In this document: positions 55,774 to 64,000 of the stretch, piece by piece
Layout: every line of letters starts with the position of its first letter
How positions within the stretch are numbered: position 1 is the first letter of the stretch
NCBI RefSeq assembly: GCF_018271975.1
Contig: NZ_JAGUCN010000003.1
Span: forward strand, 1-64,000
Length of the DNA: 64,000 bases
Reading direction: 5' to 3'
Source: Carboxylicivirga mesophila
GTDB lineage: Bacteria; Bacteroidota; Bacteroidia; Bacteroidales; Marinilabiliaceae
Program-made: the position numbers and the translations under genes
Notes under the pieces: model-generated
Database searches by the model: none
Seen by the model: the letters and a program-made list of their open reading frames with translations, nothing else
What the model was told of the DNA's origin: nothing

Positions 55774-56469
55774 ATGAAAAGTTTATATACAATTAAAGAA
55801 TTCATTCAATTAATCAACAAGTGGTTACTTCTCTTCTTTATTGTAACTCTTTTTTCAATATTTATTATTGACTTTTGGCTTATTAATATCCCAGAAAAAT
55901 TTGCTCATGGATACCAACTTGGTAGGCTATGGCGTGAATTCAGTTTTTCATTTGTTTCAGCATTCATATTTTATCTAATTGTTGTTGTCTCTAAGGAATT
56001 TAAAGAACGGAGAATAACCAGACAATTATTGTTTCATGCATTAAATGAAATTACTAATGAGCAGTATCAATTTTTAAATTTTCTTTATAATAATACTTCA
56101 GCAAATATTAAGAGAACTAAAATAGGATTGCCAAAAGAATCAGAGATCAGAATAATATGCAAAGGTATTGACCCTAAAGAAAGCACCATACCTTTGGACC
56201 TTAATAGAACAGTTAACTGGTTTTATTATATTCGTCACATAGGTTCAAAAACAAAAAATATTACTTCAAGTTTATTATTGCAAATTAAGAATCCTGAACC
56301 TACATTATCAGTTTTACTATCTGATATTGACAATTGCAGCCTATTTAAAGCCGCAGAAGCCTATTCTCAAGCACCAAATGCATTTCATAACCTTGAAGTC
56401 CTCACCAAAGATATCAATAGGTATTTTATTGCAATTAGCAGACTATATAATTATGTGACTACATTCTAA
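55774..56469 (+). CDS. AT-rich orphan protein with two membrane helices
   Basis: A 231-residue protein. Hydrophobic helices lie at about residues 16-33 (WLLLFFIVTLFSIFIIDF) and 52-70 (FSFVSAFIFYLIVVVS), followed by a soluble region of ~160 residues rich in Asn, Lys and Ile. I recognise no domain. The gene is visibly richer in A and T than ung on one side and the GH20 gene on the other, which suggests recent acquisition. No operon partner is present. The reading frame is intact. Confidence 0.65.
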   Translation: MKSLYTIKEFIQLINKWLLLFFIVTLFSIFIIDFWLINIPEKFAHGYQLGRLWREFSFSFVSAFIFYLIVVVSKEFKERRITRQLLFHALNEITNEQYQFLNFLYNNTSANIKRTKIGLPKESEIRIICKGIDPKESTIPLDLNRTVNWFYYIRHIGSKTKNITSSLLLQIKNPEPTLSVLLSDIDNCSLFKAAEAYSQAPNAFHNLEVLTKDINRYFIAISRLYNYVTTF

Positions 56470-56594
56470 GATAGTAATCGTACTGACCCGTATTAAAGAT
56501 AAGTAAGTAATTGAGTTGCTCTAACCTGTCGTGCCTTCAGCCCTGCAAATACAATTCTATAATCACAGACCTTACGACCTGTGGAAATACGCCT

Positions 56595-56707
56595 TTGCCT
56601 TACAGGCAATTAATTGGATATTGGCAATGCTCTGAAAGAGCTAAATGTATAAAAACAGGTCAAAGGTCTGTTTACCGAACTGGTTATGCATACAGGACTG
56701 AAAGTCC
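56595..56707 (+). repeat. Chain of small hairpins with three-base loops
   Basis: TTGCC/GGCAA at 56595-56609 (loop TTACA), GCTCT/AGAGC at 56629-56641 (loop GAA), AACAGGTC with GGTCTGTT near 56654-56672 (loop AAA, two G-T pairs) and GGACT/AGTCC at 56695-56707 (loop GAA). The G-T pairs favour an RNA reading of the plus strand. The style is like the four-hairpin repeat but the sequence differs, and no second copy is in the window. Confidence 0.5.
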
Positions 56708-56770
56708 GATATGTCTATGACGCTTAACATCGACCAGATACATCACTTTTCATAAATGATATCGCATAAC

Positions 56771-56810
56771 AAAAACGCCCCCTGTTGTGCATTCACAACC
56801 AGGAGGCGCT
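56771..56810 (-). terminator. Intrinsic terminator of the GH20/GHL10 operon
   Basis: On the minus strand, GCGCCTCCTGGTTGTG pairs with CACAACAGGGGGCG (one bulge and one mismatch) around a short AATG loop and ends in TTTTTG. It lies about 80 bases after the GH20 stop codon. Confidence 0.9.
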
Positions 56811-56891
56811 TACTACTAACTACACCAAATATTTCTTGTCAGACAGAAGATACAAGACAAAAGCTTGATTTTACCTTTCCGTCATACACCA

Positions 56892-59150
56892 TTATTTTAC
56901 AATCACCTCATCGGAGAAGAGCCAGGCTTTACCACCTGCTGCCGGATGCCAGGCCGGACAAATACCTACACTTTCAGCCACTATGCGCACATAGCGAACC
57001 TGCACTGCTTCGAAAGTAGCCGGGTATTGCACTACCTCATCTACATCGCTTTCGGTAACACCCGGTTCGAACACAGCTACCTGTTTAAACTCTTTACCAT
57101 CGGCCGATACCTCATATATCACTTTCTTTGGTCCGAATACCCATGACATAGGTGCATTCTTGTAGCGCGAGTTGATATAACGCACTTCGGTTAAGCCGCC
57201 CATATCGATGGTCAGATCAATGGGCTTCTCCTCTACACCAACCTCTACACCAAGGAAACCGTTTGTTAAACCATATTTGCCACCGCCATCATACTGAGGC
57301 GCATAGGCATATTTAAGATCATAAGGCTTACCAAAAGCTTTGTGGAAGATGATTTCCTTCTCTGAGATGTAAGTTGTTGAACCATCTTCCTTAAACTGGC
57401 AGGCTTTGATGTGCGCATCTTCTGACAACACAAACGCGCCTTCATATACTTTACTCTGCTTTGTAGGCTCAGTGCCATCAGTCGTGTAATACACAGGTAT
57501 TGAACGCTCAGTAACAAATTCAATGCCTGCCGACTGATTGGCATAATCAGGCTCAACATTAATGCGTACATGGTAACTGATGTCACCCGGTTTAACACCA
57601 TATTTCCCGATGTACGGTAAGGTATTCTTAACCCGGGCATAAAAATCATCCCATTCCCTAATCTCAGGACTCCAGGCCACTTCTGAGATGGCATACACAC
57701 GCGGAAACAGGTTATATTCAATATGCTCAAACTTTGGCATGTATTCACTCCACATATTAGCCTGCACACCAATGACGTGCTTACGTTTATCAGGTGATAT
57801 ATCTGTTGGAATAGATGGGAATGTATAAACATCACGCAGAGTGCGGATACCCGGATGCCCCGGTGACGAGCTCAGATGGTTTTGTGTATGGTTGAAATAA
57901 TAAGGGAACATAGGTGTCATCACCACATCGTGACCTGCTTCTGCTGCCTTCACACCACCAGCTACACCACGCCACGACATAACGGCTGCACTTTGGGCTA
58001 AACCTCCATCCAGTATCTCATCCCATCCAATCAATCGACGGTTGTGCTTATTCAGGAATTGCTCAATGCGGTGCACAAAATAGCTTTGCAGCTCATGTTC
58101 GTCGTGTGCCTTTTCCTCCTTCATACGGCGACGACAATCGGGACAGGCCAACCAGGTATCTTTCGGCGTTTCATCCCCACCAATATGAATAAACTCACCA
58201 GGAAACAGCTCCATGGTTTCGGTCAGCACATCTTCCAGAAACTGAAAAGTAGCTTCTTTACCTGCACAGTATACACCAGCTGAAACACCTGCCTGATCCC
58301 ATATCTCCAGATCTCCTGCATTATCGCAGTAGTACTCGGGATATGCGACAAGAGCAGCGGCCGAATGCCCCGGCAATTCTATCTCAGGCACGATTGTAAT
58401 ATGACGTTCTGAGGCATAAGCCACTATCTCTCGCACATCTGCTTGTGTATAATAACCACCGTATGCTTCGGTGTTCTTTTGATTCAGTCCTTTCTCCTGA
58501 TTGGCTGTAAAACCAACATTCTCGCGCCAGGCGCCCACCTCTGTCAGTTTAGGATATTTCTTAATCTCAAGGCGCCATCCCTGGTCATCGACCAAATGCC
58601 AGTGAAACGTATTGAGCTTGTTCATGGCCATATAGTCCAGAAACTGCTTGATCTCATCCACAGTGAAAAAATGACGCGACACATCGAAGTGCATGCCTCG
58701 CCATGCAAAACGCGGTGCATCATTGATCACCACCTGCGGAATCTCAATAGCATTATTGGACTTGCTTATCAACTGGCGCAGCGTTTGTGTACCATAAAGC
58801 AATCCGCCCTTATCGGCTGCTTCAATTACCACCTGTTGCTTATCAACCGTTAAACGGTAGCCCTCAGGCACAATATCAGCTTCCTGATTCACCACACACT
58901 TAATCACTCCATTTTCAGATGAAAGAAGCTCCAGGTTTTGCTCAACAGACAGTTGATTATGCAACAAATCAAACATGGCTTCATCCAGCCCTGTAATGCT
59001 CAGCTCATCAGCCTTAAGCTTTAACACACCTCCTGATTGAGTGACTTCAGCCGGATAGGGAATCAGATTTAATGGCATTTCTTCCTTCTTTTCGGTACAG
59101 GCAAAAAATACAAGCGCTATAATCGCTGTTACCAGTTGTTTTATTCTCAT
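56892..59150 (-). CDS. Beta-N-acetylhexosaminidase, GH20, lipoprotein
   Basis: A 752-residue lipoprotein (lipobox FFAC, Cys18). A GH20b-type N-terminal domain spans about 25-145, and the GH20 barrel about 148-490 starts with RGMHFDVSRHFF. The catalytic Asp326-Glu327 pair lies in HIGGDETPKD, where the Asp assists substrate-participating catalysis. The C-terminal part has a CHB_HEX_C-like segment near 525-590 (VYYTTDGTEPT) and a discoidin-like module from about 610. It releases terminal GlcNAc or GalNAc from glycans, probably chitin or glycoprotein fragments. It follows the GHL10 gene by 29 bases. Confidence 0.94.
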   Translation of the reverse strand: MRIKQLVTAIIALVFFACTEKKEEMPLNLIPYPAEVTQSGGVLKLKADELSITGLDEAMFDLLHNQLSVEQNLELLSSENGVIKCVVNQEADIVPEGYRLTVDKQQVVIEAADKGGLLYGTQTLRQLISKSNNAIEIPQVVINDAPRFAWRGMHFDVSRHFFTVDEIKQFLDYMAMNKLNTFHWHLVDDQGWRLEIKKYPKLTEVGAWRENVGFTANQEKGLNQKNTEAYGGYYTQADVREIVAYASERHITIVPEIELPGHSAAALVAYPEYYCDNAGDLEIWDQAGVSAGVYCAGKEATFQFLEDVLTETMELFPGEFIHIGGDETPKDTWLACPDCRRRMKEEKAHDEHELQSYFVHRIEQFLNKHNRRLIGWDEILDGGLAQSAAVMSWRGVAGGVKAAEAGHDVVMTPMFPYYFNHTQNHLSSSPGHPGIRTLRDVYTFPSIPTDISPDKRKHVIGVQANMWSEYMPKFEHIEYNLFPRVYAISEVAWSPEIREWDDFYARVKNTLPYIGKYGVKPGDISYHVRINVEPDYANQSAGIEFVTERSIPVYYTTDGTEPTKQSKVYEGAFVLSEDAHIKACQFKEDGSTTYISEKEIIFHKAFGKPYDLKYAYAPQYDGGGKYGLTNGFLGVEVGVEEKPIDLTIDMGGLTEVRYINSRYKNAPMSWVFGPKKVIYEVSADGKEFKQVAVFEPGVTESDVDEVVQYPATFEAVQVRYVRIVAESVGICPAWHPAAGGKAWLFSDEVIVK

Positions 59151-59179
59151 ATAGTTTGTTTTAAGGTATCATCTCTTTT

Positions 59180-60262
59180 CTACCAGTTATCAATTTCTTC
59201 TTTCAGAATTTTCCAGTGCTCATCATTCATCTCATAAGGAGTAAAAATACAAACACCCGATGCACCACCTTTTTTAGATGCCTGAATAGCCTGCTGAAAC
59301 TCTACAGGAGTAGGAAATGCAGGCATATATAACCCGCTGTATAGCGGTGCTCTTCCGTTTAAAGCCTCCACACCCTCAATACATGACTGCTCTACCCAAT
59401 CAATACCTTCCTGGTAAAAGCTGTTATAGTTCATGGGGTAATAAGCATCCAGACTCCACTTATCCCACTCCTGACGAACCAATGTTTTTGAGATAGTAGG
59501 TGTTGGAAACACTGCCGCATTTATTTTATTGCCTTTGGCATGCACGGCCTTGGTTAATTCATCTACTGTTTCGGTTACCATATCATAACGGAACTGACGC
59601 CACCTGGCATTATCCGGGGCTGCATCACCAAAGGCAGAAGCATCTTCTCCGGTTTCCTTTTTATAGCGTTCGATACAATCATCACAGTAGCAGAAATCGA
59701 ACTCTGCATATTCTTTATCCATCACTAAACCATAAACATCCCAAAGGTCGCGTGCCAAAATCACATCTGAATGACGGATGTAATCTAAATGCACACCATC
59801 AATATTTGGGACCTCAGCCAAGTCTTCAACAAGCTTGGTTAAATAGGCTCTTACCTCTGGTTTAGTCGGACACAACCATTTATAATAATCAACAAAAGGT
59901 GGGTGCTCAGCAGTTGATTTACCATCACGACTAACGGTATACCAATCGGGATGCTCGCTTAACAACTGCTCACTATAACGACGTAAAATAGTTTGCCAGG
60001 CATGCAACTCCAGTCCATGCTTATGCGCCAGCTCAATAGCGGCCGGATATTTTTCCAGTGCGCACTGGTACATCACGCCATCTATACCTGTTTCCTTTAG
60101 CTTAACAAACATCTTCTCCAACTGGGCAGAATCTTCATTTTTCCCCTCACCCATCCACACATAGTGTTTAGCTGATGAAGATTCCTTTGCCGGTTGACAA
60201 GCTTTTAAAATTGACAGAATGCCAATAGCGAAAATGAATGACAGTTTCATTAATTGCTTCAT
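59180..60262 (-). CDS. GHL10-type putative glycoside hydrolase, lipoprotein
   Basis: A 360-residue lipoprotein (lipobox LKAC, Cys22) with a TIM-barrel-like pattern. Signature pieces are GIDGVMYQC near 60, LELHAWQTILRR near 83-94, NIDGVHLDYIRHSD near 155-168 (the family acidic motif) and AYYPMNYNSF near 268-277. It resembles the COG1649/GHL10 group, whose characterised relatives act on peptidoglycan or glucosaminoglycans. Cysteines FCYCDDC near 192-198 are unusual. It is the first gene of the pair with GH20, suggesting joint breakdown of an amino-sugar glycan. Confidence 0.82.
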   Translation of the reverse strand: MKQLMKLSFIFAIGILSILKACQPAKESSSAKHYVWMGEGKNEDSAQLEKMFVKLKETGIDGVMYQCALEKYPAAIELAHKHGLELHAWQTILRRYSEQLLSEHPDWYTVSRDGKSTAEHPPFVDYYKWLCPTKPEVRAYLTKLVEDLAEVPNIDGVHLDYIRHSDVILARDLWDVYGLVMDKEYAEFDFCYCDDCIERYKKETGEDASAFGDAAPDNARWRQFRYDMVTETVDELTKAVHAKGNKINAAVFPTPTISKTLVRQEWDKWSLDAYYPMNYNSFYQEGIDWVEQSCIEGVEALNGRAPLYSGLYMPAFPTPVEFQQAIQASKKGGASGVCIFTPYEMNDEHWKILKEEIDNW

Positions 60263-60426
60263 AATACTTCGTTTTTAGAGGTTTTATGCTCTAATGTCGG
60301 CCAATTATTTTGAAGTGCGAAATATAGGAAGCCTGCTACAGGCCGAATTGAAATCTTGTTACAGATAATTGAACAAATGTGCCATATCTTTTTTTGTTTG
60401 ATGAAGCAGTATTTAAACTGATTGCC

Positions 60427-61452
60427 ATGAATAAAACAGAACACACTGACATATTGATAGTTGGTCAGGGACTGGCTGGCACGCTACTATCCTACCATTT
60501 ATTGAAGCGTAAAATCGCCCATAAGATTATTGACATTTACAAAGCAGGATGTGCATCTCGTGCTGCTGCCGGACTTATTAATCCAATTGTGGTTAAACGC
60601 ATCACCCGCACCTGGCAGGCCGATATCTTCCAGCCCTATGCTCATTCATTATACAGCGAATTGGAGCAATTTCTGGCAAAACGCTTTTATTACCCTATGC
60701 CTATTAATAAAATATATGGCAAAGATGATGAACAGTTTTGGCGGCATCGCATGCAAAAAGATGGTCTGGAAGAGCAGCTGTCGTGCGAAGCAAAAACGGA
60801 TTTACCTGAGGGCATCCATCAGCCATATGGCTATGGTACCATTCACCGATGTGCCAGACTAGATATGATCACTTTGTTGGACAGCTATCGTCAATTTATC
60901 ACACAAAATAAGATTCTGATTGAAGATGAGTTATATGACGACGATGTTCTGATTGCGGAAGAAGGCGTACAATGGAAGCATATAAAAGCCGGGCGCATTA
61001 TCTTTTGCAGGGGTAGTTTTGACAGCAAGAGTCGTTTCTTTGAGCATTTGAAGTGGAACAATACCAAAGGCGAGCTTTTGGATGTTGAAATTCCGGACCT
61101 GCACCTGCCATCAATCCTGAGTAAGGGAGTTTTTGTGATGCCAGTTGGAGCCAATCGCTTCAAGATAGGGGCCACCTATGCGCATCACTGGGAAGACCTT
61201 GCTCCAACAGAAGATAAACTGGAGGAATTGATGAACAAATGGCAAATAATTTCGGATCTGCCACTAAGCATTACCCAACAGATAACGGGTATTCGGCCAA
61301 CATTGGCAGACAGACGTCCGGTGCTAAGTTTACTGGAGAAACATCCACAAGTAGGTCTGTTCAACGGATTGGGGTCGCGCGGTGGACTGATGGCTCCATA
61401 CCTGGCAAAGCAGCTGACCGAGCAGATTAGTTATTTAGAACCCTCTATCTAA
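60427..61452 (+). CDS. FAD-dependent oxidoreductase (DAO family)
   Basis: A 341-residue enzyme of the D-amino-acid oxidase fold. The FAD loop is ILIVGQGLAGTLLSYHLL (residues 9-26), followed by the ribose-binding acid in KIIDIY near 36. The C-terminal FAD contact is GLGSRGGLMAPYLAKQL near 315-331. The SRAAAGLINPIV segment near 44-55 is typical of DAO-type enzymes acting on amines or amino acids. The substrate is unknown. Start 60427 removes sixteen non-homologous residues of a longer frame. It is divergent from the GHL10 gene. Confidence 0.85.
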   Translation: MNKTEHTDILIVGQGLAGTLLSYHLLKRKIAHKIIDIYKAGCASRAAAGLINPIVVKRITRTWQADIFQPYAHSLYSELEQFLAKRFYYPMPINKIYGKDDEQFWRHRMQKDGLEEQLSCEAKTDLPEGIHQPYGYGTIHRCARLDMITLLDSYRQFITQNKILIEDELYDDDVLIAEEGVQWKHIKAGRIIFCRGSFDSKSRFFEHLKWNNTKGELLDVEIPDLHLPSILSKGVFVMPVGANRFKIGATYAHHWEDLAPTEDKLEELMNKWQIISDLPLSITQQITGIRPTLADRRPVLSLLEKHPQVGLFNGLGSRGGLMAPYLAKQLTEQISYLEPSI

Positions 61453-61509
61453 CAAGAGGCAATCCGAAAATCAGAAAATGATTATAATAAACTTATAATT
61501 CGTAAAAAA

Positions 61510-61638
61510 CACCTCTCATCAATCCTCTCCTTCAAGGAGAGGAAGTCACTACTTAGAAAAGATATCATCCTGGATTACATACAGTTGCCTTTTCGGATAA
61601 TATCACCTTCTCCTTGAGGAGAAGGCCGGGATGAGGTG
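61510..61638. repeat. Branched inverted-repeat element
   Basis: CACCTCTCATC (61510-61520) pairs with GATGAGGTG (61630-61638, one bulge) as an outer stem. Inside are CCTCTCCT/AGGAGAGG (61524-61542), GATATCATCC with GGATAATATC (61561-61570 and 61595-61604, one mismatch), and CCTTCTCC/GGAGAAGG (61606-61625). It could fold as a four-way junction. It lies between the convergent FAD-oxidoreductase and DUF5723 genes and has the style of the element at 25656-25745. Confidence 0.65.
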
Positions 61639-61719
61639 ATGAAGTTATAGATTAACTGTATAAAAAATATCTCTTCATTTTCGGACAGCCTCTCTATTTA
61701 TTATATGATTGTAATTCTT

Positions 61720-63120
61720 TTACTCAATACTCTCTTCAACAACTTCTTCAACTTTCTCGCGCTTACCATTAAACACGAAGTTAATACCCAGGCGTGCATT
61801 GACGTATTTCGCCGATGATGGCTTAAATACAGAGTTGAGATTATCGGTGACTGCATAGACCTGGAAAGCACCAAGATTAAGAGCCATCCCGGCACCCAGG
61901 TTGGCTGGAGCATTTTTCATATACGAGTAGGTGATAGCTGTTGACAACACCCGTCCTGCCTGCAATCCGGTTGCTAGCGTTACCTGTGGCACCAGCTTGC
62001 TGTCAACGAAGTAGTTTTTAGACACCAACCCCAAATTGAGCCAGCGCTTCAACTGATAGTCAGCAGACACATTAAAGCTTCCCATTAGGCCTGTTTTATA
62101 GCTACCTCCATCGTTGTTAAAGCGAAATGTGTTTTCAAAATCATCGGCCAGTTGATCCAGATAATCTGCATCACCTTCATCACCTGTTATCTCATCTGAT
62201 ACATCAACACCATCATACTCAAATATACCACTGGTGTATAAACGTGATGTACCCTCTTCCCACTTAATGAAGCCAATATCATTAAAAGCGGCGCCCAAAA
62301 AAAGCTTGTCTGTTAATTGATAGGTTGCACCAAAATCAAAGCCCCACCCTGTATTCTTAGTAGATGTAAATAAATCATCAGCACTGTCGCTAACATCAAA
62401 ATCATCCACAAACCCTTCGGCATCGTAGGTAATATCAAGTGGTATATTAGTGCGGAATGAGGCATCTGAAACAATCCGCATACTTCCATTCTCAAATGTT
62501 TCCATATCAAGGTTGAAATACTCAGACTGCACATTGGCAACACCAACCAGGTACTTTACACGCATCCCCACTGTCAGCTTTTCATTAATCGTACGAGAAG
62601 CACCAATGGCAAGCTCATGATAATCAAGACCATTAACATACATATCAGAAAAGGAATGATTAACCGGTTTGTTACCATCATAGTCCCAGTTACCATATCG
62701 CAGGTTCATAAAAGTAAGTGGATAATTCATTTTGACCTTGAGCTTATGGTTGATATCAAACGTGAAGAACCATTCTTTAAGCGCAAATCCAAAACCCAGT
62801 ACCTGAAGAGATGCTTCTGTTGCAAACAGGTTATTATCCCGCATCTGACTGGCGGCATGTTCCAGGTCAATAATTAATGAGTCGGCTTGCAAACCAGTAC
62901 CCTGACGAACAATATCACTCCAGGAGAATCCGCTATTGGAACCGTTGAATTGTACGCTTCCCAGTGCCGGCATGGCCAGATACCATTTTTTTACCGGACG
63001 AAATGCCGGATTAAGTTGCGTCGATTGCGGAATACCTTTAGTGAACATCAAGGAGTTATCCTGAGCACCCACACCCAGGCTGATAGCCAGTAGCAGAAGT
63101 GCAATATATAATTGTTTCAT
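61720..63120 (-). CDS. DUF5723-type outer-membrane beta-barrel protein
   Basis: A 466-residue protein with a signal peptide ending near GVGAQ (residue 19). SLMFTKGIPQSTQLNPAFRP near 24-43 is a common start for Bacteroidota PorP/DUF5723-like barrels. Repeated amphipathic strands, FGATYQLTDKLFLGAAFNDIGFIKW near 272-296 and late NARLGINFVFNG near 441-452, support an outer-membrane barrel. A short acidic tail (KREKVEEVVEESIE) ends it. It starts 17 bases after an incomplete upstream gene. Function unknown. Confidence 0.8.
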   Translation of the reverse strand: MKQLYIALLLLAISLGVGAQDNSLMFTKGIPQSTQLNPAFRPVKKWYLAMPALGSVQFNGSNSGFSWSDIVRQGTGLQADSLIIDLEHAASQMRDNNLFATEASLQVLGFGFALKEWFFTFDINHKLKVKMNYPLTFMNLRYGNWDYDGNKPVNHSFSDMYVNGLDYHELAIGASRTINEKLTVGMRVKYLVGVANVQSEYFNLDMETFENGSMRIVSDASFRTNIPLDITYDAEGFVDDFDVSDSADDLFTSTKNTGWGFDFGATYQLTDKLFLGAAFNDIGFIKWEEGTSRLYTSGIFEYDGVDVSDEITGDEGDADYLDQLADDFENTFRFNNDGGSYKTGLMGSFNVSADYQLKRWLNLGLVSKNYFVDSKLVPQVTLATGLQAGRVLSTAITYSYMKNAPANLGAGMALNLGAFQVYAVTDNLNSVFKPSSAKYVNARLGINFVFNGKREKVEEVVEESIE

Positions 63121-63137
63121 TATCTGTTAATGTTAGA

Positions 63138-64000
63138 TTAGTTATTGTATTCAATTTTTCCACGGATACCTAATTGCATCTCCAAGGCATTTTGTCGCTG
63201 AAACACAACCATCTGCCCCTTCTCATAGTCGGAAGTATTTAACTGCACACGAACTCTTAATTCTGATGCAGCCTTTAAACTCTCAATCTGCTTATCAGTA
63301 AGTGTTACTTCGACTATACTCTCAACGGCCTCACTGACCTTACCCTCAGCATTAACTAATGCCGGTTTCACCATGTCAATATTCATTGTTTCAATGATAG
63401 ATGAGGACTGCTCCTCATAAAAGTCGATTGTGGCAGAGGCTCCTATTGGCAAGCTGTTAACCGATGTAATCACAATGTTGCCTTTGGTTAAATCATCGAT
63501 CATGTCAATGTCTCCCAACTCAACAACTTCCTCATCTAAGGCTGCATTAAGTCGCAGCTCCAATGGCACTTCAAATCCATAACCAATGTAGATGCGGTCC
63601 TCATCGTATAGCTCAACTTCATCACCTAATACCCCACCTGGATTAAGGGTGAGTATGCCACCATAATTTAGTTGTTCAGGCGTTTTGGCAATAAATGAGC
63701 TGACATTTGAATTCTCAGATGTCAATATATGGCGAGAGCGCTTAACTTCTTCACCACTATCAGCTCCATCAATTGTGAAAGGCACGGAACTTAAAGGCAT
63801 TGTTGACCCATCATCAAGGCGACCACTTAATCCCGCAGCAATTTCACCCATAAATGGAGTAGCATTATCCACAATAATACTCAACTGCGGATCAGCAAAC
63901 TCAATATCGCCTGGTATATCCTTTAACACGTCAAAATCCAGTTCATAAATACCCTCATCCATTGTTACCTGATTCTCATCCATTGTTCCTTTCACATAAT
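63138..64000 (-). CDS. Hypothetical protein, 5' end outside the window
   Basis: At least 286 residues of a larger protein. The frame stays open to base 64000, so the start is missing. Visible sequence is rich in Asp, Glu and Ser, with beta-strand-like stretches such as ELDFDVLKDIPGDIEFADP and VELGDIDMIDDLTKGNIVITS, and no recognised catalytic motif. This composition suggests an extracytoplasmic beta-sandwich protein. It is 17 bases upstream of the DUF5723 gene and probably cotranscribed, which suggests a joint envelope role. Confidence 0.7.
   Translation of the reverse strand, partial: YVKGTMDENQVTMDEGIYELDFDVLKDIPGDIEFADPQLSIIVDNATPFMGEIAAGLSGRLDDGSTMPLSSVPFTIDGADSGEEVKRSRHILTSENSNVSSFIAKTPEQLNYGGILTLNPGGVLGDEVELYDEDRIYIGYGFEVPLELRLNAALDEEVVELGDIDMIDDLTKGNIVITSVNSLPIGASATIDFYEEQSSSIIETMNIDMVKPALVNAEGKVSEAVESIVEVTLTDKQIESLKAASELRVRVQLNTSDYEKGQMVVFQRQNALEMQLGIRGKIEYNN

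Larger units (their letters stand above)
56470..56891. other. 422-base gap with a hairpin chain and a terminator
   Basis: Small open frames here have no coding character. The gap contains the hairpin series at 56595-56707 and the GH20 terminator at 56771-56810; nothing else is seen. Confidence 0.55.

Noticed and set aside
56511-57019. Small plus-strand frames of 69 and 87 residues
   Set aside because: They lie in the hairpin chain and over the GH20 terminator and 3' end; no coding features.

Overview
The window reads as chromosomal DNA of a Bacteroidota bacterium, most likely a marine or sediment relative of the Marinilabiliales/Prolixibacteraceae (order-level placement is inference). Support comes from a SusC-style TonB receptor with an N-terminal carboxypeptidase-regulatory-like domain, promoters of the TAnnTTTG type, many lipoproteins with short lipoboxes, a DUF5723-type outer-membrane protein, and Bacteroidota-style variants of MutL, DHFR and ParC. 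Base composition is moderate (mid-40s % GC by eye), with AT-rich intergenic gaps. No tRNA, rRNA, CRISPR array, insertion sequence with transposase, or prophage gene was seen.

Layout. 1-2.2 kb: one copy of a multi-hairpin repeat, then a phosphoesterase/glycosyltransferase pair. 2.2-9 kb (minus): thyA-folA, then a conserved row small protein-mutL-rhomboid-rhomboid-EEP phosphatase. 9-16 kb: a potassium channel, gmhA, a tight hemH-hemY-membrane protein operon and a two-component system. 16-23 kb: pyrophosphatase, a PliI-type lysozyme-inhibitor lipoprotein beside a MITE-like element, a ComM/YifB ATPase, an MBL hydrolase and priA. 23-31 kb (minus): hemA-C-D-B-L-E-N. 31-41 kb (minus): hpt-adk-obgE-MutS-like-parE-parC-aroK, with purE facing it. 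41-51.6 kb: SPOR lipoprotein, phoB/phoR, a PiT-type phosphate transporter with a PhoU-like tail, a TonB receptor and an internally duplicated beta-helix lipoprotein. 51.6-64 kb: a 22-bp tandem array, a lipoprotein glycosidase, the second copy of the multi-hairpin repeat, ung, an AT-rich orphan, a GH20/GHL10 pair, an FAD oxidoreductase, a DUF5723 protein and a gene cut by the window edge.

How it works together. hemA, C, D, B, L, E, N, Y and H give every step from glutamyl-tRNA to protoheme within about 20 kb, in two divergently placed blocks. A four-TM protein with conserved histidines is translationally coupled to hemY. The 42-51.6 kb block looks like a phosphate-response module. TTAA-containing direct repeats with an exact 11-bp period (the Pho-box geometry) occur in the phoR/phoB gap, in the phoR/PiT divergent promoter and twice before the TonB receptor gene. 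This ties the uncharacterised receptor and beta-helix lipoprotein to phosphate starvation by inference.

The non-coding space is rich in structured repeats: a ~185-bp four-hairpin element in two copies 54.6 kb apart, a 161-bp imperfect palindrome, two branched REP-like elements, a hairpin chain near 56.6 kb, and two short-period arrays (about 20 and exactly 22 bp). These and the Pho-linked receptor/beta-helix pair are the best candidates for undescribed biology here.
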